Shown in pieces: positions 45,225-53,800 of a DNA stretch of 64,000 nt. Origin of the DNA: JAAXKN01 sp050258415 (GTDB lineage: Bacteria; Bacteroidota; Ignavibacteria; Ignavibacteriales; SURF-24); the NCBI GenBank assembly GCA_050258415.1, contig JBLMYS010000147.1, positions 1 to 64,000 of the forward strand, in the 5' to 3' direction. Positions within the stretch are counted from its first letter, which is position 1, and each line of letters opens with the position of its first letter. Below the pieces are notes generated by a model, which searched no databases, was not told the origin of the DNA, and saw only the letters and a program-made list of their open reading frames with translations. The translations under genes were made by a program, and so were the position numbers.

Positions 45225-45972
45225 AGATGAAGCTCCGGCTTCAAGAAGATTGAAGAAACTTCTTTCAGAGCTGGAACCGATGGCTGAAATCGAAGGAAGC
45301 CTCGAAAGCGTGGAGGCCTCGGTTGAATGGCTTAAGAAAAACCCAGCCCCCGACATAATTTTCATGGATATACAGCTTTCAGACGGACTCAGCTTTGAAA
45401 TATTCAACAGCGTTAATGTCGACAGTCCCGTTGTTTTCACTACGGCCTATGATGAGTATGCGATTCAGGCCTTTAAGGTGAACAGCATAGATTACCTCCT
45501 GAAGCCTATCGACACTGAAAGCCTCGCCTCAAGCATCGAAAAATACAGGAGGATAAGAGACACCTACTCAGTACAGTACAGGGCAAATGAAATCGCTGAG
45601 CTGTTAAAATCCATTACCCCGGCTCACCCTGTGTACAAGTCGCGCTTTCTTATAAAATCCGGCACAAGCATGCTGGTCATACCGGCAAACGAAATAGCAT
45701 ATTTTTATGTTGAAAATAAAATAACATATCTGGTTGGATGTAACGGGAAAAAACATCTTACGGATCACTCGCTTGAGGACCTCGAAGAACTCCTGGACCC
45801 GCAGTTCTTTTTCCGTGCAAACAGAAAATTCATCGTGCATATAGATACAATTGAAAGCGCGGCCTCGGCATTCGGGGGAAAGCTTAAGCTGAGACTCACA
45901 CAGAAGACCGATGAGGAAATAGTAGTAAGCCGCGAAAGGGCATCGGCATTCCGTGAGTGGCTGGATAAATAA
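45205..45972 (+). CDS. LytTR-type response regulator
   Basis: A 255-residue regulator: receiver domain 1-125 with acidic IIEDEA, acceptor Asp55 (IIFMDIQLSDG), Thr (VFTTAYDEYAIQAF) and Lys (DYLLKPID); LytTR DNA-binding domain ~150-250 (FRANRKFIVHIDTI; VSRERASAFREWL). Partner of the upstream LytS-like kinase, whose gene it overlaps. LytTR regulators in Bacteroidota commonly control envelope functions. It converges with the minus-strand signalling operon; only 2 bp separate the stop codons. Confidence 0.9.
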   Translation: MKILIIEDEAPASRRLKKLLSELEPMAEIEGSLESVEASVEWLKKNPAPDIIFMDIQLSDGLSFEIFNSVNVDSPVVFTTAYDEYAIQAFKVNSIDYLLKPIDTESLASSIEKYRRIRDTYSVQYRANEIAELLKSITPAHPVYKSRFLIKSGTSMLVIPANEIAYFYVENKITYLVGCNGKKHLTDHSLEDLEELLDPQFFFRANRKFIVHIDTIESAASAFGGKLKLRLTQKTDEEIVVSRERASAFREWLDK

Positions 45973-45974
45973 AT

Positions 45975-47471
45975 TTATTTGGGAATTGTAAAATAGAAGG
46001 CCGAGCCCTCTCCGGGCTGCGACTCCACCCAGATCCGGCCCCCGAAGTTTTCCACAATTTTCCTGCACAATGAGAGCCCTATTCCCGTCCCCGGGTATTC
46101 ACTCCGGTCGTGCAGGCGCTGGAATATGCTGAAAATTCTCTCTTTGAACTGAGGGTCAATTCCTATACCGTTATCTTTAACCATAAAGCGCCACTCGGCC
46201 TGCCCGGAACTGCAGCCAACGTGGATCTCGGGAGTCTTCCCGCCTCGGAATTTTATCGCGTTTGAAATGAGGTTTTCAAAAAGTTGAACTATCTGCCCTG
46301 TCTTAGCCTGAATGACCGGCAGGTTTTCACGCCTTATAAAGGCGCAGCTTTCAGTTATTTCAGGATCAAGACTTTTAATTGCCTCATCGAGCGCAGTATT
46401 ACAGTTTACAACTTCAAGGTTGCTGTCACTCGAAGTGCGCGAAAACTCCAGAAGGTCGCGTATAATATTCTGCATCCTTTTTGCGCCTTCAACCGCAAAG
46501 TTTATGTACTCATCGGCGGTCTCATCCAGCTTATCGTGATATTTTTTGGATAAAAGCTGTGTAAAGCTTGCAACCATTCTTAAAGGCTCCTGCAGATCGT
46601 GCGAGGCAACGTAAGCATACTGCTCAAGCTCCCTGTTGGAACGCTCAAGTTCAGTAAGCGTCTTTCTCAGCTTCTCCTCATCCTGCATCAGCTTTGTAAT
46701 ATCCTGATTTACAAGGATTACGCTTTCAACTGTTTTGTAATCATTAAAAATCGGTATCGCGGAATTCATAATAGTTCTGCGCGTCCCGTCGGCAGAGATG
46801 ATGTCAATCAGCTTATCCAGTATCACCTCTCCATCCCGTAAAGCCTTAAGAATTATCCAGTCCCCAGGCTTTATCTCTTCGCCGGAGTCTGTCCACCACC
46901 CATTGAAAGAAGCCAGTTCAGAGGGACCTATCCGTTTAATATTCCCCCAGATCTTCTTGAATGCCTGATTTGAGATGATAATCTCTCCTTCTTTATCTAT
47001 AAGTCCCAGTCCTACTGGAATTATGTCCACAACGCTTCTTAAGAGCACCTCCTGCTGGTGGAGCATTGTTTCAGATTCCCGGCGTCTGTGGCGGACTTCG
47101 GATTCACGGATCTCCCTGTCGAGTGCCGGAATGAGCCTTGTGAGGTTTCCTTTCATTACATAATCATGCGCCCCTGCCTTCATCGCCTTAACTGCAGTCT
47201 CCTCCCCTATTGTACCGGAAACGATAATGAAAGGAATATCAAGATTTCTTTTTTTCACTATCTCAAGTGCTGCAAGGGCGTTGAATGCCGGAAGCTGGAA
47301 ATCCGATATTATGGCATCCCAGGACTGCTTGTCCAGGGCCGCCGTCATTGCATCACCATCCATGACAGTTTCAGTGTATATATTTAAGCCGCTTTTCTTC
47401 AGCCTTAATTTCAGAAGCTCTGCATCATCTTCATTATCTTCAATCATTAGAATGCGGATCAGACGCTCCAA
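45975..47471 (-). CDS. Hybrid receiver-PAS-histidine kinase
   Basis: A 498-residue cytoplasmic protein. The TTG start at 47471 is supported by GGAGG (complement of 47480-47484) at 8-nt spacing. Receiver domain 1-125 (Asp57 in AIISDFQLPAF), PAS domain ~140-260 (DIIPVGLGLIDKEGEIIISN), coiled coil, HisKA domain with His291 (YVASHDLQEPLRM), HATPase ~385-498 (FENLISNAIKF; FQRLHDRSEYPGTGIGLSL). The N-terminal receiver suggests it is a relay controlled by another kinase, most likely the one at 48007-49830. One base separates it from the upstream receiver gene. Confidence 0.88.
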   Translation of the reverse strand: MERLIRILMIEDNEDDAELLKLRLKKSGLNIYTETVMDGDAMTAALDKQSWDAIISDFQLPAFNALAALEIVKKRNLDIPFIIVSGTIGEETAVKAMKAGAHDYVMKGNLTRLIPALDREIRESEVRHRRRESETMLHQQEVLLRSVVDIIPVGLGLIDKEGEIIISNQAFKKIWGNIKRIGPSELASFNGWWTDSGEEIKPGDWIILKALRDGEVILDKLIDIISADGTRRTIMNSAIPIFNDYKTVESVILVNQDITKLMQDEEKLRKTLTELERSNRELEQYAYVASHDLQEPLRMVASFTQLLSKKYHDKLDETADEYINFAVEGAKRMQNIIRDLLEFSRTSSDSNLEVVNCNTALDEAIKSLDPEITESCAFIRRENLPVIQAKTGQIVQLFENLISNAIKFRGGKTPEIHVGCSSGQAEWRFMVKDNGIGIDPQFKERIFSIFQRLHDRSEYPGTGIGLSLCRKIVENFGGRIWVESQPGEGSAFYFTIPK

Positions 47472-47472
47472 A

Positions 47473-47928
47473 CTACTTTCCTCCTATATCATAAGGCAGT
47501 TCATTTATAACCAGCCAATAAGGCCCAAGGCAGCTTATTAGCTGCACAAACTGGTTAAAATCAACAGGTTTAATTACATAGCTGTTTATACCCAGGCTGT
47601 AGCTGTTCATTATATCGTTCCTGTCGTTTGAGGTTGTCAGTACTACAACCGGAAGCAGCTTTGTCTCCGGGTTCCCGCGCAGCTGCCTGAGCACTTCAAG
47701 GCCGTTAATTCCGGGTAGATTGAGGTCCAGGAGTATGACAGCAGGCAGTCTTTTATTGTCCCTTCCTGAATACTCCCCTCTTGCGAAGAGATAATCGAGA
47801 GCTTCAATTCCGTTCCTGGCGACAACAACCTCATTGTTAATGTTATTTTTCTTCAGCGCGAGGAGTGTCAGCTCCTCGTCATCCTGATTATCTTCCACAA
47901 GCATTATGACCTTGTTTTCCAAATTCAT
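47473..47928 (-). CDS. Single-domain Rcp1-like response regulator
   Basis: A 151-residue stand-alone receiver of the Rcp1/CheY-like class: VEDNQDDEELT acidic pocket, acceptor Asp68 (VILLDLNLPGINGLE), Thr (VVLTTSND) and Lys (SYVIKPVDF). There is no output domain. Rcp1-type receivers pair with phytochrome-like kinases that share the HisKA/HATPase type of the kinase encoded just upstream (48007-49830). Middle gene of the three-gene operon; 1 bp before the hybrid kinase. Confidence 0.9.
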   Translation of the reverse strand: MNLENKVIMLVEDNQDDEELTLLALKKNNINNEVVVARNGIEALDYLFARGEYSGRDNKRLPAVILLDLNLPGINGLEVLRQLRGNPETKLLPVVVLTTSNDRNDIMNSYSLGINSYVIKPVDFNQFVQLISCLGPYWLVINELPYDIGGK

Positions 47929-47950
47929 TGCCGTTCACATTTTTTATAAT

Positions 47951-47962
47951 TTAAACGTTTAA
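47951..47962. promoter_or_regulatory. TTAAACGTTTAA palindrome in operon gap
   Basis: A perfect 12-bp palindrome in the 78-bp gap between the ETR1-like kinase gene and the Rcp1-like receiver gene. It may be an operator for an internal promoter; it is AT-rich and short, so chance is possible. Confidence 0.3.
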
Positions 47963-48006
47963 CCAATAAAATTCAGGTTAAAAAATTGGGCGTTGCATTT
48001 ATTGAT

Positions 48007-49830
48007 TCAGGATTCCTCCTGCTGCAAATAAAAATAGAACACCGCCCCTTCACCCACCTTTCCCTCGGCCTTAATGCTACCCCCGTGCCGGTGTATAATT
48101 CTCTGAACTATGGCAAGGCCTATGCCCGAGCCTTCAAATTCCTTAGGTGTATGCAGGCGCTGAAAAGGCATAAAGATTCTGTCGGCGAATGCCTCATTGA
48201 AGCCCGCACCGTTATCGCGGATAAAGAACTGAGGCCTTCCATCATAGATTGTGTCCCCGATTTCGATTTCAGCATTTTCGCGCTTTGCCGTAAACTTCCA
48301 GGCGTTTCCTATCAAATTCTGCAGCATTATCCTTATAAGGTTTTCATCGGCTTTTAGCTTGAGGCCGGAATGTATAATAAAGTTAACATGGCGCTCAGTC
48401 TCATTCCTTTGTAACTCCTCTGCAATTTCCCTGGAAATGGAAGTAATATCTACTTCCTTAATTTTCATTTCAGCCCTCGAAAGACGCGACAGGTTAAGCA
48501 TGTCATCTATCAGAGCTCCCATGCGCTGGCTTGCATTACGTATCCTGTTAAGATAGTTCTTAGCCTGCTCATCCAGTTTGTCGGAGTAGTCCTCCAGGAG
48601 TGAGAGACTGAAGCCGTCGATTCCTCTTAAAGGAGCTTTCAAGTCGTGCGACACGGAATAGCTGAAGGCTTCCAGCTCCTTATTTGTCTCGTTAAGCTGA
48701 TGCGTTCTTTCAAGGACCTTCTCTTCGAGTGTCTCATTCAGCTGTTTTATTTCAAGCTCCGACTTCTTCTTTTCAGTTATTTCCGTATTAACCACAACTC
48801 CCCCGATTACCCTCTCATCCATTATTATTGGTGCCGCGGCTGTTCTTAGAACCAGTTCTTTTCCTGTTTTGAGGTTTACAAGATTTATTTCCGAAGTGGC
48901 CCTCTCTCCCTTAAGCGCCAGTGCAAAGGGCATATTCTCTGGATTTACCTTCCTGCCCGAATCGGCATAACTAGCCCTGATCTTATCATAAAAATTTGGA
49001 TCGCTGTTAAGCTCATCAAGACTGTCGATTCCTAGAAGCTCATAGGCTACAGAGTTAGCCTTTTTTAGTCCTGTTTCATCCCCCACAAATACTGCATCCG
49101 GGAGGCTTTCAAATATGGCGCTCAGTTCGGCAGCCCGCCTGCGTTCAGACACAAGGAATTTTTCCTTTTGCTCCTCGGCTTTTTTCCTCTGGGCTACTTC
49201 GGCTCTCAGTTTCCTGTTTGCCTCCTCGAGCTGTGCCGTCCTCTGCAGAACTCTCTTCTCAAGACTGGCATTAAGGCGCGTAATCTCCTCCTGAGCCCTA
49301 TTCCTTTCCTGTATCTCTGTTTGCAGGTCCTCGTTTGTACTCTGCAGCATTAGCCTTCTTTCCTCAGAAAGCTTTGCATCCTGAATAATATTAATTATTC
49401 GGGGCACAACAGGCGGCAGAGCCACGGCAGTTGCAACGGAAGCTACGGCCGTTACAAGCTTAATTCCTCCTGAAAGCCAGTAGTAAGCATCCCAGAGAGT
49501 TACAACGTCCATAAGATGCGTTGTTCCGCAGGTAATAATAAAAATCCCGAAGGCAACAAACATTTTGGCAAAGGGGATATCTTTTCTCGTTTTATAAATG
49601 AGTCTCCCCAGGGTAGTTGTAATTGCCCAGTATGAAAGGCCGATTAAAGAGTCCGAAGCCGCATGGAGCCACACCAGGTCCGGCGTCCAGAAGTAACAGT
49701 TCCCGTGGGGCATATAATCCGCGCTGAAAAGGTTTTTCACGAGCTGCGGCCAGAAGTATATTAATGCCATGGAGGCAATAATAAGTCCCGTTTCATACCG
49801 CAATAAAAATATGCGTATATATCTAAACAT
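48007..49830 (-). CDS. Sensor kinase with ETR1-like (ethylene-binding-type) membrane domain
   Basis: A 607-residue membrane histidine kinase. After a first hydrophobic segment (~13-30), residues ~45-145 form three helices matching the ethylene-binding domain of plant ETR1. The ETR1 residues Asp25, Tyr32, Ile62, Cys65 and His69 align with Asp60, Tyr67, Ile98, Cys101 and His105 (HAASDSLIGLSYW; FGIFIITCGTTHL), with near-identical spacing. A coiled coil (~155-225), PAS domain (~233-350), second coiled coil, HisKA with His395 (YSVSHDLKAPLRG) and a phytochrome-type HATPase (FQRLHTPKEFEGSGIGLAI) follow. ETR1-type domains bind Cu(I) and ethylene; binding here is inference. First gene of an operon with an Rcp1-like receiver and a hybrid kinase. 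Confidence 0.88.
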   Translation of the reverse strand: MFRYIRIFLLRYETGLIIASMALIYFWPQLVKNLFSADYMPHGNCYFWTPDLVWLHAASDSLIGLSYWAITTTLGRLIYKTRKDIPFAKMFVAFGIFIITCGTTHLMDVVTLWDAYYWLSGGIKLVTAVASVATAVALPPVVPRIINIIQDAKLSEERRLMLQSTNEDLQTEIQERNRAQEEITRLNASLEKRVLQRTAQLEEANRKLRAEVAQRKKAEEQKEKFLVSERRRAAELSAIFESLPDAVFVGDETGLKKANSVAYELLGIDSLDELNSDPNFYDKIRASYADSGRKVNPENMPFALALKGERATSEINLVNLKTGKELVLRTAAAPIIMDERVIGGVVVNTEITEKKKSELEIKQLNETLEEKVLERTHQLNETNKELEAFSYSVSHDLKAPLRGIDGFSLSLLEDYSDKLDEQAKNYLNRIRNASQRMGALIDDMLNLSRLSRAEMKIKEVDITSISREIAEELQRNETERHVNFIIHSGLKLKADENLIRIMLQNLIGNAWKFTAKRENAEIEIGDTIYDGRPQFFIRDNGAGFNEAFADRIFMPFQRLHTPKEFEGSGIGLAIVQRIIHRHGGSIKAEGKVGEGAVFYFYLQQEES

Positions 49831-49929
49831 AGATGATCTTTCTTAAATTACCTTATTATATTCAATTTAGCCTCAGAGATTAAAATTGTTCAAGGTTAAA
49901 ATCCGTAGTTAAGCCTGATGTATTTACAA

Positions 49930-49958
49930 TTGCGGCATTATTTTCTAAATTATCTTTC
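49930..49958 (+). promoter_or_regulatory. Bacteroidota-type promoter of the DUF423 gene
   Basis: TTG at 49930-49932, an 18-nt spacer, and TATCTTTC at 49951-49958 (consensus TAnnTTTG, one mismatch) 18 nt before the ATG at 49977. Confidence 0.55.
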
Positions 49959-49976
49959 AACAAGGAACTACGCACA

Positions 49977-50384
49977 ATGAAAAATAAATGGATACTTATT
50001 GCCGGAGTAATGGGATTTCTCGGTGTGGCGCTTGGAGCCTTCGGGGCCCACGGGCTAAAGAATTACCTGGGACCGCAGGATATAGACATTTACAAAACGG
50101 GAGTCTTATACCACCTGATACACAGCGCGGTACTTCTCTCAATAGGGTTCTATAATAATGCAAAACTAAATAAAGCCGCGGCTTTTATCTTTGCCGGAAT
50201 TATTCTTTTCTCATTCTCATTATACCTCTATGCCATAACAGGCATAAAGTTCCTTGCCTTCATCACCCCCATAGGAGGCGTGAGCTTCCTTATTGGCTGG
50301 GCCTTTATAGCATACTACGGAAATAAAAATCCCCCCGCCCCACGAGCTAAAGCTCATGGCTATTCAGCTGAGAAAGCCCGCTAA
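49977..50384 (+). CDS. DUF423 (YgdD-like) membrane protein
   Basis: A 135-residue inner-membrane protein with four hydrophobic helices and the DUF423 hallmark LGVALGAFGAHGLK near the N-terminus, then YHLIHSAVLL and FLIGWAFIAYY. Function of the family is unknown. AAGGAA precedes the ATG. The last ~16 residues (PPAPRAKAHGYSAEKAR) are encoded by a REP-like palindrome, and the TAA stop lies in its loop, so the original C-terminus was probably near residue 118. Confidence 0.85.
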   Translation: MKNKWILIAGVMGFLGVALGAFGAHGLKNYLGPQDIDIYKTGVLYHLIHSAVLLSIGFYNNAKLNKAAAFIFAGIILFSFSLYLYAITGIKFLAFITPIGGVSFLIGWAFIAYYGNKNPPAPRAKAHGYSAEKAR

Positions 50385-50392
50385 AGCGGGCT
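50344..50392. repeat. REP-like palindromes running into the end of a gene
   Basis: GAGCT-AA-AGCTC (50344-50355) and AGCCCGC-TAAA-GCGGGCT (50375-50392). The core CTAAAG matches the theme of the cluster at 791-925. The TAA stop of the DUF423 gene (50382-50384) is the loop of the second palindrome. Confidence 0.6.
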
Positions 50393-50423
50393 CACAGAAA
50401 TTTCCTGTCATACCTTTCCGACG

Positions 50424-50444
50424 GACCTCGGACGTCGGACCTTT
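50424..50444. repeat. Heptamer tandem array (GACCTCG-like)
   Basis: Three 7-bp units: GACCTCG, GACGTCG, GACCTTT, preceded by a partial unit. Same register and unit family as the array at 44000. A shorter GGACCGG-ACGTCGG trace lies at 55929-55942. Confidence 0.6.
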
Positions 50445-50811
50445 CTTCCCCATGGCTTAAAATTTGAATCATATTAATGTTTAATGGGATTTGCCGGAAT
50501 GCAGGATATCAAAAGCCCCAAAATAAGTTCTGTTTAAGTCTTTTATTCTGCTTCCTAATGGCGAGCCATTCACTTTTACAGGTAAATTTTACATGTACAT
50601 GTTACATGTAGCCCAAAAAGGACACAACAAACAGAGAATGTTACAGATAAATTTTGACTAAATAAAACAATGCCGCCCGTATGCTGGAACCATCCGGGCG
50701 GCGTAAATGCAAACACTAAGGCGGGGTCAACTTTCACCACTACGGGTGAAGTACGCCTTTTTGTTTGCTCAGGCTAAAATAATAAAATCCACAACAAAAG
50801 GGGAGAGTTCT
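50445..50811 (+). promoter_or_regulatory. Gene-free region with structured leader before the M43-like gene
   Basis: No gene seen up to 50812. It has direct ACATGT repeats (TACATGTACATGT near 50593), a GCCGCCCG/CGGGCGGC hairpin (50672-50679 with 50695-50702), and a second, compound hairpin: GCAAACA (50709-50715) with TGTTTGC (50762-50768), then AGGCG (50719-50723) with CGCCT (50754-50758), capped by TTCACC/GGTGAA (50733-50738 with 50745-50750). The last ends 44 nt before the start codon. It matches no riboswitch class I know. Confidence 0.5.
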
Positions 50812-53800
50812 ATGAAGCTAAAAACTACAATTCTCATTCTAAGTCTCATAGCACTTCAGATCAGCCTGAAGGCTCAGGAGAAATGCCTTACTGCGCTGAA
50901 CGTTCAGGAGCTTACGACACAAAACCCGCTGCTGGCATCCGGCATGAATAACCTGGATATTTATATACAGGAGAAGATGCCGGAGGCCTTAAATCAGGTC
51001 GCCTCTGGCCAGATGAACCTTATCAGAATTCCCGTCGTCGTTCACATCGTCTATAACCCGGCAGTCTCTGAGGAAAATATCAGCGATCAGGATATCCAGT
51101 CACAGATAAGAATACTGAATGAAAATTTCAGGAAAAGCCTCGACGGCACAGATGCAATGATAGAGTTCTATCTTGCAGACATAGATCCTTCGGGCAATCC
51201 CACAAACGGCGTCACAAGAACAGCCACCAGCCACAACGCATTCTACTGGCAGGTCAAGGACGGAAAAGACATGACAGCCGTTAAGTATTCTTCACTAGGA
51301 GGAATTGACGCCTGGGATACAGGACTCTATCTTAATATATGGGTGTGCGATTTAATGTACAATATGGGTGTAACTTACGGATACGCTCAACTCCCTTTCT
51401 ACTCCGGAGACACACAGAGTGAACTTTATGAAAAAGCTTCCGATGGGATTGTAATAGACTATAAGGCTTTCGGAGGCGCTGGCTCTAAAAAATATCCCGG
51501 GGTCGACAGGGCGAGAACTGCAACACATCAGACAGGACACTGGCTGGGACTTAAGGACGCTCAGAGTAAATCTTCGGACCTGAAGCCTTCGGCAAACTAC
51601 ATGAACAGCAACCTCGACCAGAATACAAACTCATTTACAAAAGAACAGATCGCCCTCATGCGCGCAGTGCTTGCGGGCCCCAGAAATTCACTTTTTAACC
51701 GTACACTCAGTATCTCTGTAAATATCGACCAGAAACTTACCGATAGCTCCTCGGTTGGAAGCATCGGAATGTGGGACGGCAGCTCTTTTGTCATGAAAAA
51801 CAACCTTCCCGCTGCACTCAGCTTTAAGAAAGGCTCGTCTGTTGCATTAAGGAGCGACAAGGAAGTTTACAATAATCAGAAATTCCATCACTGGACAGGC
51901 GCTTCGGTAGATGATATTCAGCAGATAATAAATGTTGATAACACTACGGGTAAATCCCTCACTTCACAGTTTGAACCAGTCTACGATAGAGTTACAGTTA
52001 AAAACAGCCTGGAAGGAACTGATGTAACAGGTGGGCAAATAGGCTTTAAGGATCCATGGCTTATGGACTACAAAGATTCATCCTTTGCCGGTGAATTAAG
52101 GAACCAGGGAATGAATGCACCTCTAAAAGAAAAAACTTCTCCTTTTACTCCTTCATTTACAACGCCTAATAATGGGGACCTTCATAAGGGAGTATTCTTA
52201 AACCTGAGCACTTCATCTTCCAGCTATTATTCAGCAAAAGCTCCCGACATTCAGGATATACTCATTAACAGCGACGGGAAGCTTCACAAATTCTATTTCC
52301 AGAAATGGAATGGAAACGATGTAACTTTCGGTGATCAGTATTCAGCTGAAACTCCAGTTACATTTACCAGTGGAACTTCAACAGCAAACGCAGTTCTTAA
52401 AGGCACACACTTATCAGACAACCCGAATGCCTTTTCCGGCAACGGACGGAGAAAATTCATTATGACTCCTGATGGCTATCTGCACCTCGTTTATTCCAGC
52501 ATGGGAAAAGTATGGTATGAGGTAAGCAAGGATAAAGGAAAAAGCTGGATGCTCATGAATAACGGAAAGCCTCTTGATGAAGGATCGTCAAAACTCCCCT
52601 CCATAGACTACTATGAAAATAACGTTGTAATTGCATGGCAGAGCATTGATAACTCAGGAAAATCAAATATTAAGCTCCAGGTATTCTCAAACGTTTCCGG
52701 TGAATACACAGCGCAGGCTCTGAGCATAATACCTATAGAAGAATCTTATAACACTGATGCGTCGCCTCTTGTTGCATGGGGCTACGCAGGGAAATCTGTT
52801 CTTCTCTGGGAGACAAAAGGAACTTATGGCGGCCTTGCATATAAGTATGGGCAGATAAGCAGCTCACAGATCTCATGGAGCACGGGCGGAACAATTCCGG
52901 GCACAGACAGCACGGCAGTAAGCGCCGCAGTTTCATCGGCAAAGGATATAGCCTCACAGAACATTTTCAACCTCGCATGGCAGCAGGGCGAAATGCCTTA
53001 TGCAATGATATATTACCTGAAGATGCAGTTAAACGATTTGGGCATTATGGATGGAAATGCGCTTCCCTTCTTTCTTTCCATCTATGCTAACTTCAATACC
53101 AATGTGAGCCCTTCAATTATTTCCTTATCGGGCGGGGGTGCAAGAATGGCGTGGAAAGGATATAATGAAATAGGTTCCGACTGGGGAGAGTACTACGTTG
53201 TTCTAGCTAATCCCGATAACCCCTGGTATATGCAGTATTTTAACAAGTATGCCGGACAGGTATATTCGCCTCAGATAAGCCTTGGAAGTGATACTTATAT
53301 TGTTGGCTGGAGCGAGCCGATGGATAACCGTTATGAAGCAGTCTGTACAAACAGCAGCACTTCAATCGGATTGAAATCTATTTCAGGCGCAGACGGGCGC
53401 AATATTCAGATCAACAATGGGGGCATGAGCAGTGAGATGTTTGTAACCGCCTTCCGTTCAGAAAATGCATCTCTTCCATACTCATTCATGCAGTCGGCAG
53501 CAATTGGTACGCCAACAGCAAATAAATCTTCCGAGGCTTTAAGCGGCAGGACAGTTGGACTCGTAAAAGATAAGGCACAGTTCTATCTCACTCTTGGAAA
53601 CATTCAGTCAGACAAAGTGAATATTCATTTCAAAGAAGTAAGTAATAAAAATGACAAATCAGCATTTACAAAATATCTCGAGACAGAACCTTTCCTGCTA
53701 AGCGATAAATCCGGTCTTTCATTTACTGCACGCTGCGGAGTGAAGGATTCGCTTGCAGCGGTAAAAGCCTTAAAAGACGGGAAGTATGCATCGTTCAAAG

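Noticed and set aside
51490..51602. Possible active HExxH protease in the M43-like protein.
   Set aside because: The codon is CAG (Gln), not GAG, and the third ligand is GAC (Asp); no other HExxH motif was found in the protein.
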